A stretch of DNA of 64,000 nt from an uncultured Pelagibacteraceae bacterium (GCA_902566315.1 CACFIL010000001.1:71977-135976), one strand, 5' to 3'. Numbered from the stretch's first letter, positions 37,196-45,262 are shown. The notes: generated from the sequence alone by a model not told the origin. Made by a program: numbers and translations.

Positions 37196-38263
37196 ATGAA
37201 TAAAATATTTTCTTTATTAAAAATTTTTTTCTATAACGTTTTAATTATCATTTTCATTTTAATTATATTTGAATTAATTGTTGGTAATTGGTTTAAGTCA
37301 AATTATTATGGTAATTTACTAATCCCAATTAATAAAAATAAAATTTTGAACAAACTCCCTTACGATTCTTATGAAAGTTCTTTTTATTCAACGGACAAAA
37401 ATGGTTTTAGAGCAAATATTTATGATTTAAAAGATATTAATATCTTAGTTGTAGGAGGTAGCACTACTGAAGAAAAATACATAGATGATAATTTAATTTG
37501 GACTAAGGTACTTGAAAAAACACTGATAAATCAAAATTACAACAAAACTTTAAACGCAGGTATTGGCGGTCAAACATCATATGGTCATGTTAATATGTTT
37601 GATATTTGGTTTTCAAGATTTGAGAATTTAAAACCTCAAATAATCTTATTTTACCTAGGAATAAACGATGCACTATATATGATTGAGACATCTCTTAATG
37701 TTAATAATAATCATGGTGATGGAAGATCTTTTAATAATGTCAATAGAGATTTACTCACAAATAATAATCTATTTGATAATTATTTTCAGTATATTACAAA
37801 TAATAGTGGTTTAGTTTTACTTTTTAAAATAATCAAAGGTAATTTTCTTTCCTTTAAATATAAAATTAGATATTCTAAAAATATTGATAACTTCCAAACC
37901 CCGGTCATTACAGAAAATCCTTATGACATGACTTATAATAAACTAAATTTTAATAATTATATTAATATTTATAAAACAAATCTTTCCTTATTATCAAAAA
38001 AAAGTTTAGATAAGGGCTCTATTCCAATTTTTATTACTCAAAAAGTTTCTGATAATCATTGGATTAATGAATATCTTTCAATAATAAATTCTGAAACAAA
38101 TAAATTTTGTTTAAATAATAACAATATTTGTATTAATTTAGCTGAAGAAATTTCACTACATAATGAAAATGATTTTTATGATGGCGTACATACTAACCCT
38201 ACAGGATCTTATAAAGTTGGAAAATTTATTGCTGAAAAAATTGATATCTTATTTAAATTTTAA
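37196..38263 (+). CDS. SGNH/GDSL hydrolase with N-terminal membrane anchor
   Basis: The 355-residue protein has one N-terminal membrane helix (about residues 8-28) and then an SGNH hydrolase domain. Block I serine is in ILVVGGSTTEEKYI, block II glycine in NAGIGGQTSYGH, the asparagine in LFYLGINDALY, and the Asp/His pair in FYDGVHTNPTGSYKVG. Members of this type often act on acyl groups of polysaccharides in the periplasm. It ends the glycosyltransferase run and overlaps the convergent recombinase by 11 bases. Confidence 0.75.
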   Translation: MNKIFSLLKIFFYNVLIIIFILIIFELIVGNWFKSNYYGNLLIPINKNKILNKLPYDSYESSFYSTDKNGFRANIYDLKDINILVVGGSTTEEKYIDDNLIWTKVLEKTLINQNYNKTLNAGIGGQTSYGHVNMFDIWFSRFENLKPQIILFYLGINDALYMIETSLNVNNNHGDGRSFNNVNRDLLTNNNLFDNYFQYITNNSGLVLLFKIIKGNFLSFKYKIRYSKNIDNFQTPVITENPYDMTYNKLNFNNYINIYKTNLSLLSKKSLDKGSIPIFITQKVSDNHWINEYLSIINSETNKFCLNNNNICINLAEEISLHNENDFYDGVHTNPTGSYKVGKFIAEKIDILFKF

Positions 38264-39170
38264 GATTATTAAGAGCATTATTTTTAAATAGATTTGCCTC
38301 ATTTATGTATCTTCTAACCATTTGAGTTGTTTTATGTCCGGTCATAGCCATAATATTTCTTTCTTCTACACCAGCATCTGCTGCAGAAGTAGCAAATCCT
38401 GACCTTAAACTATGACCACCATATTTTTCATATTCTAGTCCAGCAATTTTGGCATATTTTTTAATAATCAATGATACCGATTTATCAGAAATCTGATAAA
38501 TTTTTCCACCATTTATATTTTTGTAATTTATAAGATCTTTTAATTTACGAACTGGACAATAATCCTCATTTTTGAAATAGGGGATAGCTTTTATACTACC
38601 TTCTCCAGATTGATCTGTCTTGGATCTTTTGATAAAAATTTTTAATCCTTCTTTAACGAATTCAAGATCGTCTTTTTCTATATTTACCAACTCTGATCTC
38701 CTAAAACCTCCAGAAAATCCTAGAAGTATTAATGATTTATTTCTAATTTTTTTATAATTATTCTCCTCAAATTTATCTATTACATTAATAATTAATTTTA
38801 AATCATTGATTAATAATGGTTTTTTTGACTTTTGATATGATCCGATAATTCTTTTAATACCTAAGAGATTTTCCATTATAATTGGATGCTTGGAATCTAA
38901 GTAGTGACCTTTAATTTTATGAACCACTTTTATTGAAGCTATTCGTCTTTTAAGCGTGCTATATTTACAAACTTTAGACAAATGAGTTATATACAATGAT
39001 AATATTTTTGGTTCAGTTGGAAGAGACTGCATATTATTTCGGATGCAGAATATTGAGAAATCCTTAAAATCAGACTCATAAGCTCTAACTGTGTTATTTG
39101 CTTTGGAATTTTTTAAATTTTTAATTGTTTCTATTTCTAATTTTTTAATATCTGATATAACGTCATTCAT
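38253..39170 (-). CDS. Tyrosine recombinase/integrase
   Basis: A 305-residue site-specific recombinase with an N-terminal SAM-like core-binding domain and a C-terminal catalytic domain. All catalytic residues are present: Arg157 in GGFRRSEL, Lys184 in KRSKTD, His253 and Arg256 in GGHSLRSGFATSA, His279 in MTGHKTTQM and the nucleophile Tyr288 in VRRYI. It is intact, so a mobile or phase-variable element may still be active. It lies between the glycan genes and a structured RNA. A 9-7-9 inverted repeat sits 6 bases before its start codon. Whether it is a Xer-like or integrative-element enzyme is not known. Confidence 0.88.
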   Translation of the reverse strand: MNDVISDIKKLEIETIKNLKNSKANNTVRAYESDFKDFSIFCIRNNMQSLPTEPKILSLYITHLSKVCKYSTLKRRIASIKVVHKIKGHYLDSKHPIIMENLLGIKRIIGSYQKSKKPLLINDLKLIINVIDKFEENNYKKIRNKSLILLGFSGGFRRSELVNIEKDDLEFVKEGLKIFIKRSKTDQSGEGSIKAIPYFKNEDYCPVRKLKDLINYKNINGGKIYQISDKSVSLIIKKYAKIAGLEYEKYGGHSLRSGFATSAADAGVEERNIMAMTGHKTTQMVRRYINEANLFKNNALNNLKI

Positions 39171-39176
39171 AAATAA

Positions 39177-39201
39177 TTCCGATAACCATTAATTATCGGA
39201 A
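39177..39201. repeat. Perfect 9-7-9 inverted repeat at the integrase start
   Basis: TTCCGATAA (39177-39185) and TTATCGGAA (39193-39201) are perfect inverted arms around a 7-base centre CCATTAA. The repeat is placed just before the recombinase start codon at 39170. Arms flanking a 6-8 base spacer are the form of a tyrosine-recombinase core site, and they could equally be an operator or a hairpin in the leader of the integrase mRNA. Function is inferred; the symmetry is direct. Confidence 0.6.
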
Positions 39202-39253
39202 ACTATAATATAACACATTTTACAAGTCAAGCATTTAATGTAAAAGAATCTCA

Positions 39254-39418
39254 ATGCCTAAATATGTATTAATCGGTCTGATTGTTGTTATTGGAACATT
39301 TCTAATTATGAATTACTGGCCAAAATTAAAAGAACAAACAAAAAATCGTATTTTAATGATTATTTTTGGCATATTTTTTATAAGCATTTTTGTTCTGCTA
39401 TTTTTATTAATGTTTTGA
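39254..39418 (+). CDS. Hypothetical small membrane protein
   Basis: A 54-residue open frame that starts with ATG at 39254 and ends with TGA at 39416-39418. It has two hydrophobic segments (about residues 5-21 and 33-53) separated by a charged loop NYWPKLKEQTKNR, which is a classic two-helix hairpin topology. The TGA overlaps a GAGG that can serve as Shine-Dalgarno for the next gene, supporting real translation. No function can be assigned. Confidence 0.45.
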   Translation: MPKYVLIGLIVVIGTFLIMNYWPKLKEQTKNRILMIIFGIFFISIFVLLFLLMF

Positions 39419-39424
39419 GGTTAA

Positions 39425-39898
39425 TTGATAGATATTATTAGTATTTTAGTTGCTGGGATATTTTCATGCATAATTCTTGATATTCTGGGTTATTTACTCA
39501 AATTGATGGGTATTCCAGAACCATCATGGGGAATTGTAGGAAGATGGACTTATTATATGCTTAAAAACGCTACTTTTTATAACCCAAATATTGTTCATAT
39601 GCCTAATTTTAGGTATGAAGTTTTACTTGGTTGGATTTTTCACTATTATGTATCGATTTGTTGGGCTGTAATCTATTATTTTTGTTTTTTAATGATAGGT
39701 CTAAAAATGACATATTTTTCAGGCTTTATATTTGGAGCTCTTACAACACTAGCTCCATTATTGATATTTTTACCATTTACAGGACAGGGAGTGTTTGCAA
39801 ATAAGACTGGAATACCCATTAAAACATCAATTATGTTTCTAATCAGACACTCAATTTATGGAATTGCTATGTATGAAGGTTTTAGATGGTTTAGTTAA
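39425..39898 (+). CDS. DUF2938-like membrane protein
   Basis: A 157-residue protein with four to five hydrophobic segments and the pattern of DUF2938: GIPEPSWGIVGRWTYYM, LGWIFHYYVSICWAVIYY and GALTTLAPLLIFLPFTGQG, GVFANKTG and a terminal HSIYGIAMYEGFRWF. Function is unknown for the family. The start is a TTG at 39425, preceded by GAGG at 39417-39420, which supports it. It is probably co-translated with the small protein before it. Confidence 0.65.
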   Translation: MIDIISILVAGIFSCIILDILGYLLKLMGIPEPSWGIVGRWTYYMLKNATFYNPNIVHMPNFRYEVLLGWIFHYYVSICWAVIYYFCFLMIGLKMTYFSGFIFGALTTLAPLLIFLPFTGQGVFANKTGIPIKTSIMFLIRHSIYGIAMYEGFRWFS

Positions 39899-39924
39899 AG
39901 CTTTAGATTAAGTTATCCCCATTA

Positions 39925-39952
39925 TTCGACCATGTGAAAAACTAAGTATATT
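39925..39952 (+). promoter_or_regulatory. Candidate promoter of the structured RNA
   Basis: TTCGAC at 39925-39930 and TATATT at 39947-39952 are separated by 16 bases. The -10 match is good, the -35 match is weak. Transcription would begin near 39959 and run to the terminator that ends at 40190. It is the only plausible promoter between the upstream gene and the structured region. Confidence 0.25.
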
Positions 39953-39958
39953 CAACGA

Positions 39959-40190
39959 TAAAGTGATACATACAACCTACTCTATCTGATATTGTCTAAG
40001 ATGAATTAAGAGGCAACTCTTAACTGACCATCTGGGGAAAAACCGAGAGGTTCAAGCCCAGAGGGCAGAAAGCCTTGCAGAGTAGCGCTAAAATTGTAAG
40101 GTGGAGGGCATGGCGGTAGCGCATACAACGACGTGCCAAAAACTACTGTTCTTTGTACCTGAAAAGGTGCAAGGAAACAGGGTTTTTTTT
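39959..40190 (+). ncRNA. Structured noncoding RNA of unknown family
   Basis: The stretch has much higher GC than its surroundings: I count 63 G+C in the 120 bases 40021-40140, while intergenic DNA nearby is about one-quarter GC. It has several perfect stems: TTAAGAG-GCAA-CTCTTAA (40006-40023), AACC-GAGA-GGTT (40041-40052), CCTTGCA/TGTAAGG (40073-40079 with 40095-40101, one wobble), GGCATG/CGTGCC (40107-40112 with 40132-40137) and GCG-GTAG-CGC (40113-40122). Two stem loops close with GNRA tetraloops, and AGATG/CATCT (39999-40003 with 40029-40033) or TCTGGG/CCCAGA (40031-40036 with 40057-40062) can enclose them, as alternatives. It ends in the terminator listed separately. Looked for and not found: RNase P RNA, SRP RNA and tmRNA signatures. 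It could be an independent RNA or a leader of the following gene. The 5' end is inferred. Confidence 0.7.
40146..40190 (+). terminator. Intrinsic terminator with a GAAA tetraloop
   Basis: A hairpin pairs CTGTT-CTTTGTACCT (40146-40160) with AGGTGCAAGG-A-AACAG (40165-40180), 15 base pairs with one bulged A, around a GAAA loop, and is followed after GG by eight T (40183-40190). This is the strongest terminator in the window and defines the plus strand of the RNA. The T run abuts the ATG of the next gene, and AGGG at 40179-40182 is spaced as a Shine-Dalgarno for that gene. Confidence 0.85.
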
Positions 40191-40466
40191 ATGATTCTTA
40201 AAGGCACAAAATTTCAATTGAAAGTATGGAAATATCTTAAATCCATCCCCAAAGGTGAATTAAGGACTTATTCTCAAGTAGCAATAGCAATCAAAAAGCC
40301 AAAAGCAGTAAGAGCTGTAGCAAATGCCATAGGAAAAAATCCTTATGCTCCAAAAATACCTTGTCATCGGGTAATAAGGTCAGATGGCTCTTTAGGTGGT
40401 TACTCAGGTAAAGGCGGGATAAATACCAAGAGAAAATTGCTAAAATTAGAAGGTATTTTGCTCTAA
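40191..40466 (+). CDS. MGMT-family protein (short 6-O-methylguanine-DNA methyltransferase C-domain)
   Basis: A 91-residue protein with the DNA-binding domain of O6-alkylguanine-DNA methyltransferase: FQLKVWKYLKSIPKGELRTYS, AVRAVANAIGKNPYAPKIPCHRVI with the active Cys in PCHR, and SLGGYSGKGG. The N-terminal domain of the classic enzyme is lacking, but this short form exists in many bacteria. The active cysteine is retained, so it can be a methyltransferase rather than an Atl-type protein. I start it at the ATG at 40191; the in-frame GTG at 40101 would read through the structured RNA. Confidence 0.8.
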   Translation: MILKGTKFQLKVWKYLKSIPKGELRTYSQVAIAIKKPKAVRAVANAIGKNPYAPKIPCHRVIRSDGSLGGYSGKGGINTKRKLLKLEGILL

Positions 40467-40968
40467 AAATATTAAATACCAACGTTTTTTTATAAATATA
40501 CAATATTTATTATTGATTTTATAATATCACCTATAAGTTGCACCGTAAAATTACAAATGTTTAAAATAGACCCAATTTTGGGCTTTTAATCGGTATATTC
40601 GAATATTGCAGAGCTATTTCAAAATCAGCTTTTTTTCCCTAAAAAAATTTTATAAAATGTCCTTGAAACATGTAATTATCAAAATATTGGCATATTTGCT
40701 TATTTTTTGAATTATTTATCACTAAGTTTTAGTAATTCTAATTTTATTTATAAGCTGGTATTTATTCCCCACTATATTCTCATCAAATCTTGTCTAATTT
40801 GGAAAAAATTATGAATTAATTCATTAAAAATAAGATTCTTTTTAAGATATTAATTATTTAGATAAAAAAATATAAAATATTCTAAAATTATATTAAAATC
40901 AAAAAAGCATTAAATTTCAATTATATATAATATAAAATTAAAGTGTTACATATATATATTAGTAAATA
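40467..40968. other. AT-rich intergenic region between convergent genes
   Basis: The 502 bases between the MGMT-like gene and the DMT transporter hold no recognisable gene. One short hairpin CCCA-ATTT-TGGG (40571-40582) is followed by C and four T, a weak candidate terminator for the MGMT-like gene. The rest is long A and T runs without repeats, tRNA or open frames of note. It may be degraded accessory DNA. Confidence 0.5.
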
Positions 40969-41829
40969 TTACTTACCTATATAAAGTCTTGATAAGTAAT
41001 ATTCTCTTCTAGAAATATAAATACCACAAAGGACTATTATAGAAAGACCTAAATATGTCCAATTATCTGGCAATTCTTTAAATATATAATAACTTAGTAA
41101 AATATTAGTAATTATTTCAGTATAGCCAAGGGGAGCTAATTTAGAAGCATCAGCGTATTTAAGAGACAAAATGATAAAAAGATGTGCAATTGCTGCTATA
41201 AAGCCAACTAAAGCCATCATAATCCACTGACTATTTGATGGCTGTATCCAAACACCGGGCATAAATAAAGACATGACAATAGTCCCTACTGTGCCAGCAA
41301 ATAATAAAGTTAATAGAGAATTATCAGAGGTACTTAATTTTCTTGTAATAATTAAATAAAAACCATAGCAAATACCATTGCCCAAGGCTGCTAATGTAGC
41401 TAAATTAATTTCTATAAATCCAGGTCTAATAACAATTAAGGTACCAATAAATCCCATGGATACAGCTGTCCACCTTCTTAAGCCTACTTTTTCGTTTAAA
41501 AAAAAGGGGGACATTGCAGTTACACAAATTGGAGCTACAAATGCTAGTGTTAAGGCCTTAGGTAAAGAAATCTCAGATATTGCAAAAAAAAATAAATATG
41601 TTGAAAATACAAAAATTAATCCTCTTATAAATTGAAGCATAGGTTTTTTACTCCAAACCATGGATTTTCTATCAAAAAAAAGCATTATTGAGAGTGCAAA
41701 AACAACTGTGAAAAAATATCTAGCCCAAGTAATTTGCAAAACATCCATAGATGAACTTAAATATTTTGCCAAAGCATCCATAAATGGAACAATCATCCAA
41801 GCTGATGCATTGAGAATAACAGCCTTCAT
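40969..41829 (-). CDS. DMT/EamA family transporter
   Basis: A 286-residue inner-membrane protein with about ten hydrophobic helices in two repeats. Typical EamA segments are LQITWARYFFTVVFALS, PKALTLAFVAPICVTAMSPFFLNEKVGLRRW and the second-repeat APLGYTEIITNILLSYYIFKE. Members export metabolites or amino acids; the substrate here is unknown. It is the first gene after the accessory region and runs divergently from nothing upstream; it lies 16 bases after the AEC transporter in the same operon direction. Confidence 0.88.
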   Translation of the reverse strand: MKAVILNASAWMIVPFMDALAKYLSSSMDVLQITWARYFFTVVFALSIMLFFDRKSMVWSKKPMLQFIRGLIFVFSTYLFFFAISEISLPKALTLAFVAPICVTAMSPFFLNEKVGLRRWTAVSMGFIGTLIVIRPGFIEINLATLAALGNGICYGFYLIITRKLSTSDNSLLTLLFAGTVGTIVMSLFMPGVWIQPSNSQWIMMALVGFIAAIAHLFIILSLKYADASKLAPLGYTEIITNILLSYYIFKELPDNWTYLGLSIIVLCGIYISRREYYLSRLYIGK

Positions 41830-41845
41830 ATGAAAATCTTATCTC

Positions 41846-42745
41846 TTAATTAAAGTATTTTAAAGCAAAGAATACTGTTATAGGTACAGTTACAAGAGAC
41901 ATTAAAGTTGAAACAACTATTGTGCTAGATATGTTATCAACAATTTCCTTAGGAGAATACATTGAAGCAACAAGATAACAAAGTATTGCACTTGGCATAG
42001 ATGACTGAATTAAAAGAACACCGGCAGCAAACCCAGATAGATTAAAAAAAGAGATCAGGGCAAAGCCAATTAATGGTCCTATAATTACTCTTCCAGTAGA
42101 TGTAATTAGTGCATCCTTAAAGGAAAAAACTTTCATTTGTGTTAATGAAACACCTAAAGACATTAAAATCATTACTATCATTCCATAAGCAAGAAGCATA
42201 ACAGTATTCAATACAAATATTGGCAAAGGTATTTCGTAATATAGAAAAATAATGGTAGCAATTATTGCATAAAATGAAGGACTTTTTATTATAACCTTTA
42301 AATCAAACTCACGTTTAGCTAAAAAAATATTAAGAGTAAAATGAAGAAGAACGACCAAAGAAGATATAGCTGCCGCAATTCCCATACCTAATTTACCATA
42401 TGCAAATAAGCAAATTGGAATGCCCATGTTACCTGTATTTGGTAGAAAAAATGTTGGTAATTCTCTTAAATAATCTTTTTTCATTAAAATTAAAAAAATC
42501 AAACCAACAATTAAAAAGGAAGATAATAGCATTAATGCGTATAAAAAATACTCAGAGAACATTGCAAAAGTTACACCGCTTGCTGAAATAGAGAATATTA
42601 CTATAGATGGCGTTCCAAAGTTAGCAGAATAAGTTGTTATAAATGATGTATCAAAATTTGGATTTTTTTTACCTAAAAAATATCCAATACCAACTATAAA
42701 AAAAACTGGAAAAAGAACTTCAAATAATTTTATATAAAGTTCCAT
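41846..42745 (-). CDS. AEC family transporter (auxin efflux carrier-like)
   Basis: A 299-residue permease with eight to ten membrane segments. It begins LFPVFFIVGIGYFLGKKNPN and has FFLPNTGNMGIPICLFAYGKLG and LLIQSSMPSAILCYLVASMY, both typical of AEC family proteins in bacteria, where some carry malate or malonate. Substrate unknown. It overlaps hom by one base, so its expression is probably linked to homoserine dehydrogenase. Confidence 0.88.
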   Translation of the reverse strand: MELYIKLFEVLFPVFFIVGIGYFLGKKNPNFDTSFITTYSANFGTPSIVIFSISASGVTFAMFSEYFLYALMLLSSFLIVGLIFLILMKKDYLRELPTFFLPNTGNMGIPICLFAYGKLGMGIAAAISSLVVLLHFTLNIFLAKREFDLKVIIKSPSFYAIIATIIFLYYEIPLPIFVLNTVMLLAYGMIVMILMSLGVSLTQMKVFSFKDALITSTGRVIIGPLIGFALISFFNLSGFAAGVLLIQSSMPSAILCYLVASMYSPKEIVDNISSTIVVSTLMSLVTVPITVFFALKYFN

Positions 42746-44034
42746 TAAAATAATCTAATAAGAACAGGATTTTTAATAATATTTTTATTTGATTTAAATG
42801 ATTTAATACAACTTTGAGCATCTAATTCATTTGCATTATGAGTAATAAGAACAATCGAAGCTGTCTTACTTTTATGATCAGGTATTTGTATTAATCTTTG
42901 AATAGAAATTTTATACTTCGCCAGAATCTTTGTTATAGAAGATAAAACGCCAGGTTTATCCTTAACTTCTAATCTTAAATAAAGAGAATGTGATGATTGT
43001 TCTTTATTAAATATTTTAGCTTTTAATCTTTTATTTTTAGATATACCAAAAGGATATTTTATATTTCCTCTCAAAATAGATAATAAATCAGACATCAAAG
43101 CAGAAGATGTTGGTCCTGGTCCAGCCCCCTCCCCTTGCAACACAGACTCACCAATAGGTGAACCATTTAATATAACAGCATTCATTACACCATTTACATT
43201 TCCTATATAAGAATCTTTTTTAACTAAACATGGATGAACTCTTTCAAAAATACTATTATTTATAATCTCAGTTATACCTAATAATTTTATTCTAAAATTT
43301 AACTGATCAGCAATTTTAATATCTGCATAATCGATGTTTTCAATACCTTCCATTAAACATTCAGATTTTGAAATTTTCTTATTGAAAGATAATGATGTCA
43401 AAATTTTTATTTTAGCTAACGCATCATAACCGTTAAGATCTAATTTAGGATTTCCAGGTTCAGCATAACCTAGTTTCTGTGCCATCTTCAGAACATTTTT
43501 GAAACTATCTTTAGTTCTCTCCATTTCTGACATGATGTAGTTACAAGTACCGTTGAGTATGCCATAAACTTTTGTAATTTTATTTGTAGCCAAACCTTCT
43601 TTGATTGTTCTTACAATAGGAATACCACCTGCTACAGATGCCTCAAATTCTAAATTTACATTGTTTTTCTCAGCTAGTTCTCCAAGTTTATCACCATGTT
43701 TGGAAATTAATGCTTTATTTGGAGTTATAACATGAATTTTATTTTTAAGAGCAGTCTCAATAATTTTTTTTGATATACCATCTGATAAACCTATAGCTTC
43801 GATTACTATATCTAAGTTTTTAATCTTCAAAATATCTAGAGGATTTGAATAAAAAATTTTCTTATTTATTTTAAATTTTCTTTTCTTATTTATATTTTTA
43901 GCCGATATAGCTATAACTTTAATTCGCTTTCCAGTTTTAGTTTCAATATCTTTCTTTTTTGTATTTAACTCATTTAGTACATATGATCCAATTTGACCAA
44001 GTCCAATAACAGCAATATTTATATTTTTATTCAT
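42745..44034 (-). CDS. hom: Homoserine dehydrogenase
   Basis: It reduces aspartate semialdehyde to homoserine, the branch to threonine and methionine. The NAD(P) motif is NIAVIGLGQIGSYVL, then ITPNKALISKHG, EASVAGGIPIVRTIKEG, KVYGILNGTCNYI, and AEPGNPKLDLNGYDALAKI. A C-terminal ACT domain (RLEVKDKPGVLSSITKILA) suggests feedback control by threonine. The length is 429 residues. Homoserine feeds the two MetY-like enzymes encoded a few kilobases away. Confidence 0.97.
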   Translation of the reverse strand: MNKNINIAVIGLGQIGSYVLNELNTKKKDIETKTGKRIKVIAISAKNINKKRKFKINKKIFYSNPLDILKIKNLDIVIEAIGLSDGISKKIIETALKNKIHVITPNKALISKHGDKLGELAEKNNVNLEFEASVAGGIPIVRTIKEGLATNKITKVYGILNGTCNYIMSEMERTKDSFKNVLKMAQKLGYAEPGNPKLDLNGYDALAKIKILTSLSFNKKISKSECLMEGIENIDYADIKIADQLNFRIKLLGITEIINNSIFERVHPCLVKKDSYIGNVNGVMNAVILNGSPIGESVLQGEGAGPGPTSSALMSDLLSILRGNIKYPFGISKNKRLKAKIFNKEQSSHSLYLRLEVKDKPGVLSSITKILAKYKISIQRLIQIPDHKSKTASIVLITHNANELDAQSCIKSFKSNKNIIKNPVLIRLF

Positions 44035-44037
44035 TAA

Positions 44038-44244
44038 TTAATCTAATTTTGGAAAGTCGCTTATCTCACCATATTTAATAACATTTTTTTTAAATTCATC
44101 AAAAGATGTTTCAACTTCAAAGTTTAATTTTGATATTTCATTATCAGTACCATCATCCTCAATATTCCACATGGAAACAGGATGATTTAAGGAACAATGT
44201 GATAATGAAAATATTAATAAAATTATTAAAGTATATTTAAACAT
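44038..44244 (-). CDS. Putative small lipoprotein
   Basis: A 68-residue protein with a signal peptide (residues 2-15) and a lipobox LSHC (Cys17), followed by a short acidic, probably unstructured domain (EDDGTDNEIS). It overlaps argC by eight bases and precedes hom by three. I do not recognise a family. Proteins with this layout are often outer-membrane or periplasmic accessory lipoproteins; function unknown. Confidence 0.6.
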   Translation of the reverse strand: MFKYTLIILLIFSLSHCSLNHPVSMWNIEDDGTDNEISKLNFEVETSFDEFKKNVIKYGEISDFPKLD

Positions 44245-45262
44245 TTAGACCTTCACTCTCATTAAAGCCATAATAATTATTCATATTTTGTACAGCCTGA
44301 CCACCACCACCTTTAATCAAATTATCAATTGCAGACAATATTATTATTTTATCTTTATATTTGCTTTTACATACAGAAATTAAGCAATTATTGGTGTTGA
44401 TCACATCATTAGTACTTAAGAAAGTATTTAATTTACTAATTTTTATAAATTTTTGATTCTTATATTGAAGATTAAGAACATTAATTATTTTATTTATGTT
44501 AATTCCCTTTTTTAAATCAACATAAATAGTGCTTAAAATTCCTCTAAACATAGGTGTAAGATGAGGTGTAAAATGAAATTTATTTTTTTTACCAGTCTTA
44601 AGATCAAGCTCTTGTTGAATTTCAGAATTATGTCTATGATTTGCTAATCCATAAGCACTCAACGACTCATATAAATTTTTATCTTTATATTTTTTATGTA
44701 CTCCTCTACCCGCTCCTGAATAACCAGATTTCGAGTCAATAATAATTGATTGATTATTAATTAAGTTTTTTTTTATTAACGGGATTAATGGAATTAGTAC
44801 AGATGTAGGGTAGCATCCAGGACAAGATACTATTGGGAATTTTTTAATTAATTGACCACTAATTTCGGGTATAGAGTAAATACTTTTTTTGATTTGATTT
44901 AATGCTTTGTGTTTAATTTTATACCATTTTTCATAATCTTTTTTATTATTAAGTCTAAAATCAGCTGCTAGATCTATAAGTAAATTATTTTTATTTAATA
45001 ATTTTGAAATAGATTGTGCCTCGCCATTTGGTAATGCTGTAAAGATTATATCGACATTTGATAAATACTCTTTTTTAAATTTTGAAATTTTTGGTAATTT
45101 ATATTTTTTTAATTCTTGTTCATAGGTATCTATTTTTTTTCCAACAGAAGTACTTCCACACAAATATTTAATTTTTATTTTTTTATGCGTACATAAAAGT
45201 TTAGTTAGTTGTAATCCTATATATCCAGTAGCGCCACATATAAGAACATTTTTCTTGCCCAT
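44237..45262 (-). CDS. argC: N-acetyl-gamma-glutamyl-phosphate reductase
   Basis: It makes N-acetylglutamate semialdehyde in arginine synthesis. The motifs are VLICGATGYIGLQLTKLL, DIIFTALPNGEAQ, the active-site SCPGCYPTSVLI and HRHNSEIQQEL. The length is 341 residues. Downstream on the same strand are the small lipoprotein and hom. The upstream gap of 33 bases separates it from rpsI. Confidence 0.96.
   Translation of the reverse strand: MGKKNVLICGATGYIGLQLTKLLCTHKKIKIKYLCGSTSVGKKIDTYEQELKKYKLPKISKFKKEYLSNVDIIFTALPNGEAQSISKLLNKNNLLIDLAADFRLNNKKDYEKWYKIKHKALNQIKKSIYSIPEISGQLIKKFPIVSCPGCYPTSVLIPLIPLIKKNLINNQSIIIDSKSGYSGAGRGVHKKYKDKNLYESLSAYGLANHRHNSEIQQELDLKTGKKNKFHFTPHLTPMFRGILSTIYVDLKKGININKIINVLNLQYKNQKFIKISKLNTFLSTNDVINTNNCLISVCKSKYKDKIIILSAIDNLIKGGGGQAVQNMNNYYGFNESEGLNV

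Noticed and set aside
38253-39170. Prophage or integrative conjugative element at the recombinase
   Set aside because: No phage structural, replication or conjugation genes and no attachment-type direct repeats were seen around it; only the recombinase and one inverted repeat stand out.
40101-40190. In-frame GTG extension of the MGMT-like gene through the structured RNA
   Set aside because: The extension translates perfect stems and the terminator, lacks MGMT features and is explained by the RNA; the ATG at 40191 has a suitably spaced AGGG.
39959-40190. Identification of the structured RNA as tmRNA, RNase P RNA, SRP RNA or a c-di-GMP-I riboswitch
   Set aside because: No GAGGAAAGTCC of RNase P, no GGAAGGAAGCAGCC of SRP, no tag frame or T-arm plus CCA of tmRNA. 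A short likeness to the c-di-GMP aptamer around 40065-40120 does not extend to the full pattern.
40571-40587. Hairpin with short T run as a real terminator
   Set aside because: The stem has only four base pairs and four T; it is weak and such motifs are expected by chance in AT-rich DNA. It is mentioned only as a possibility.
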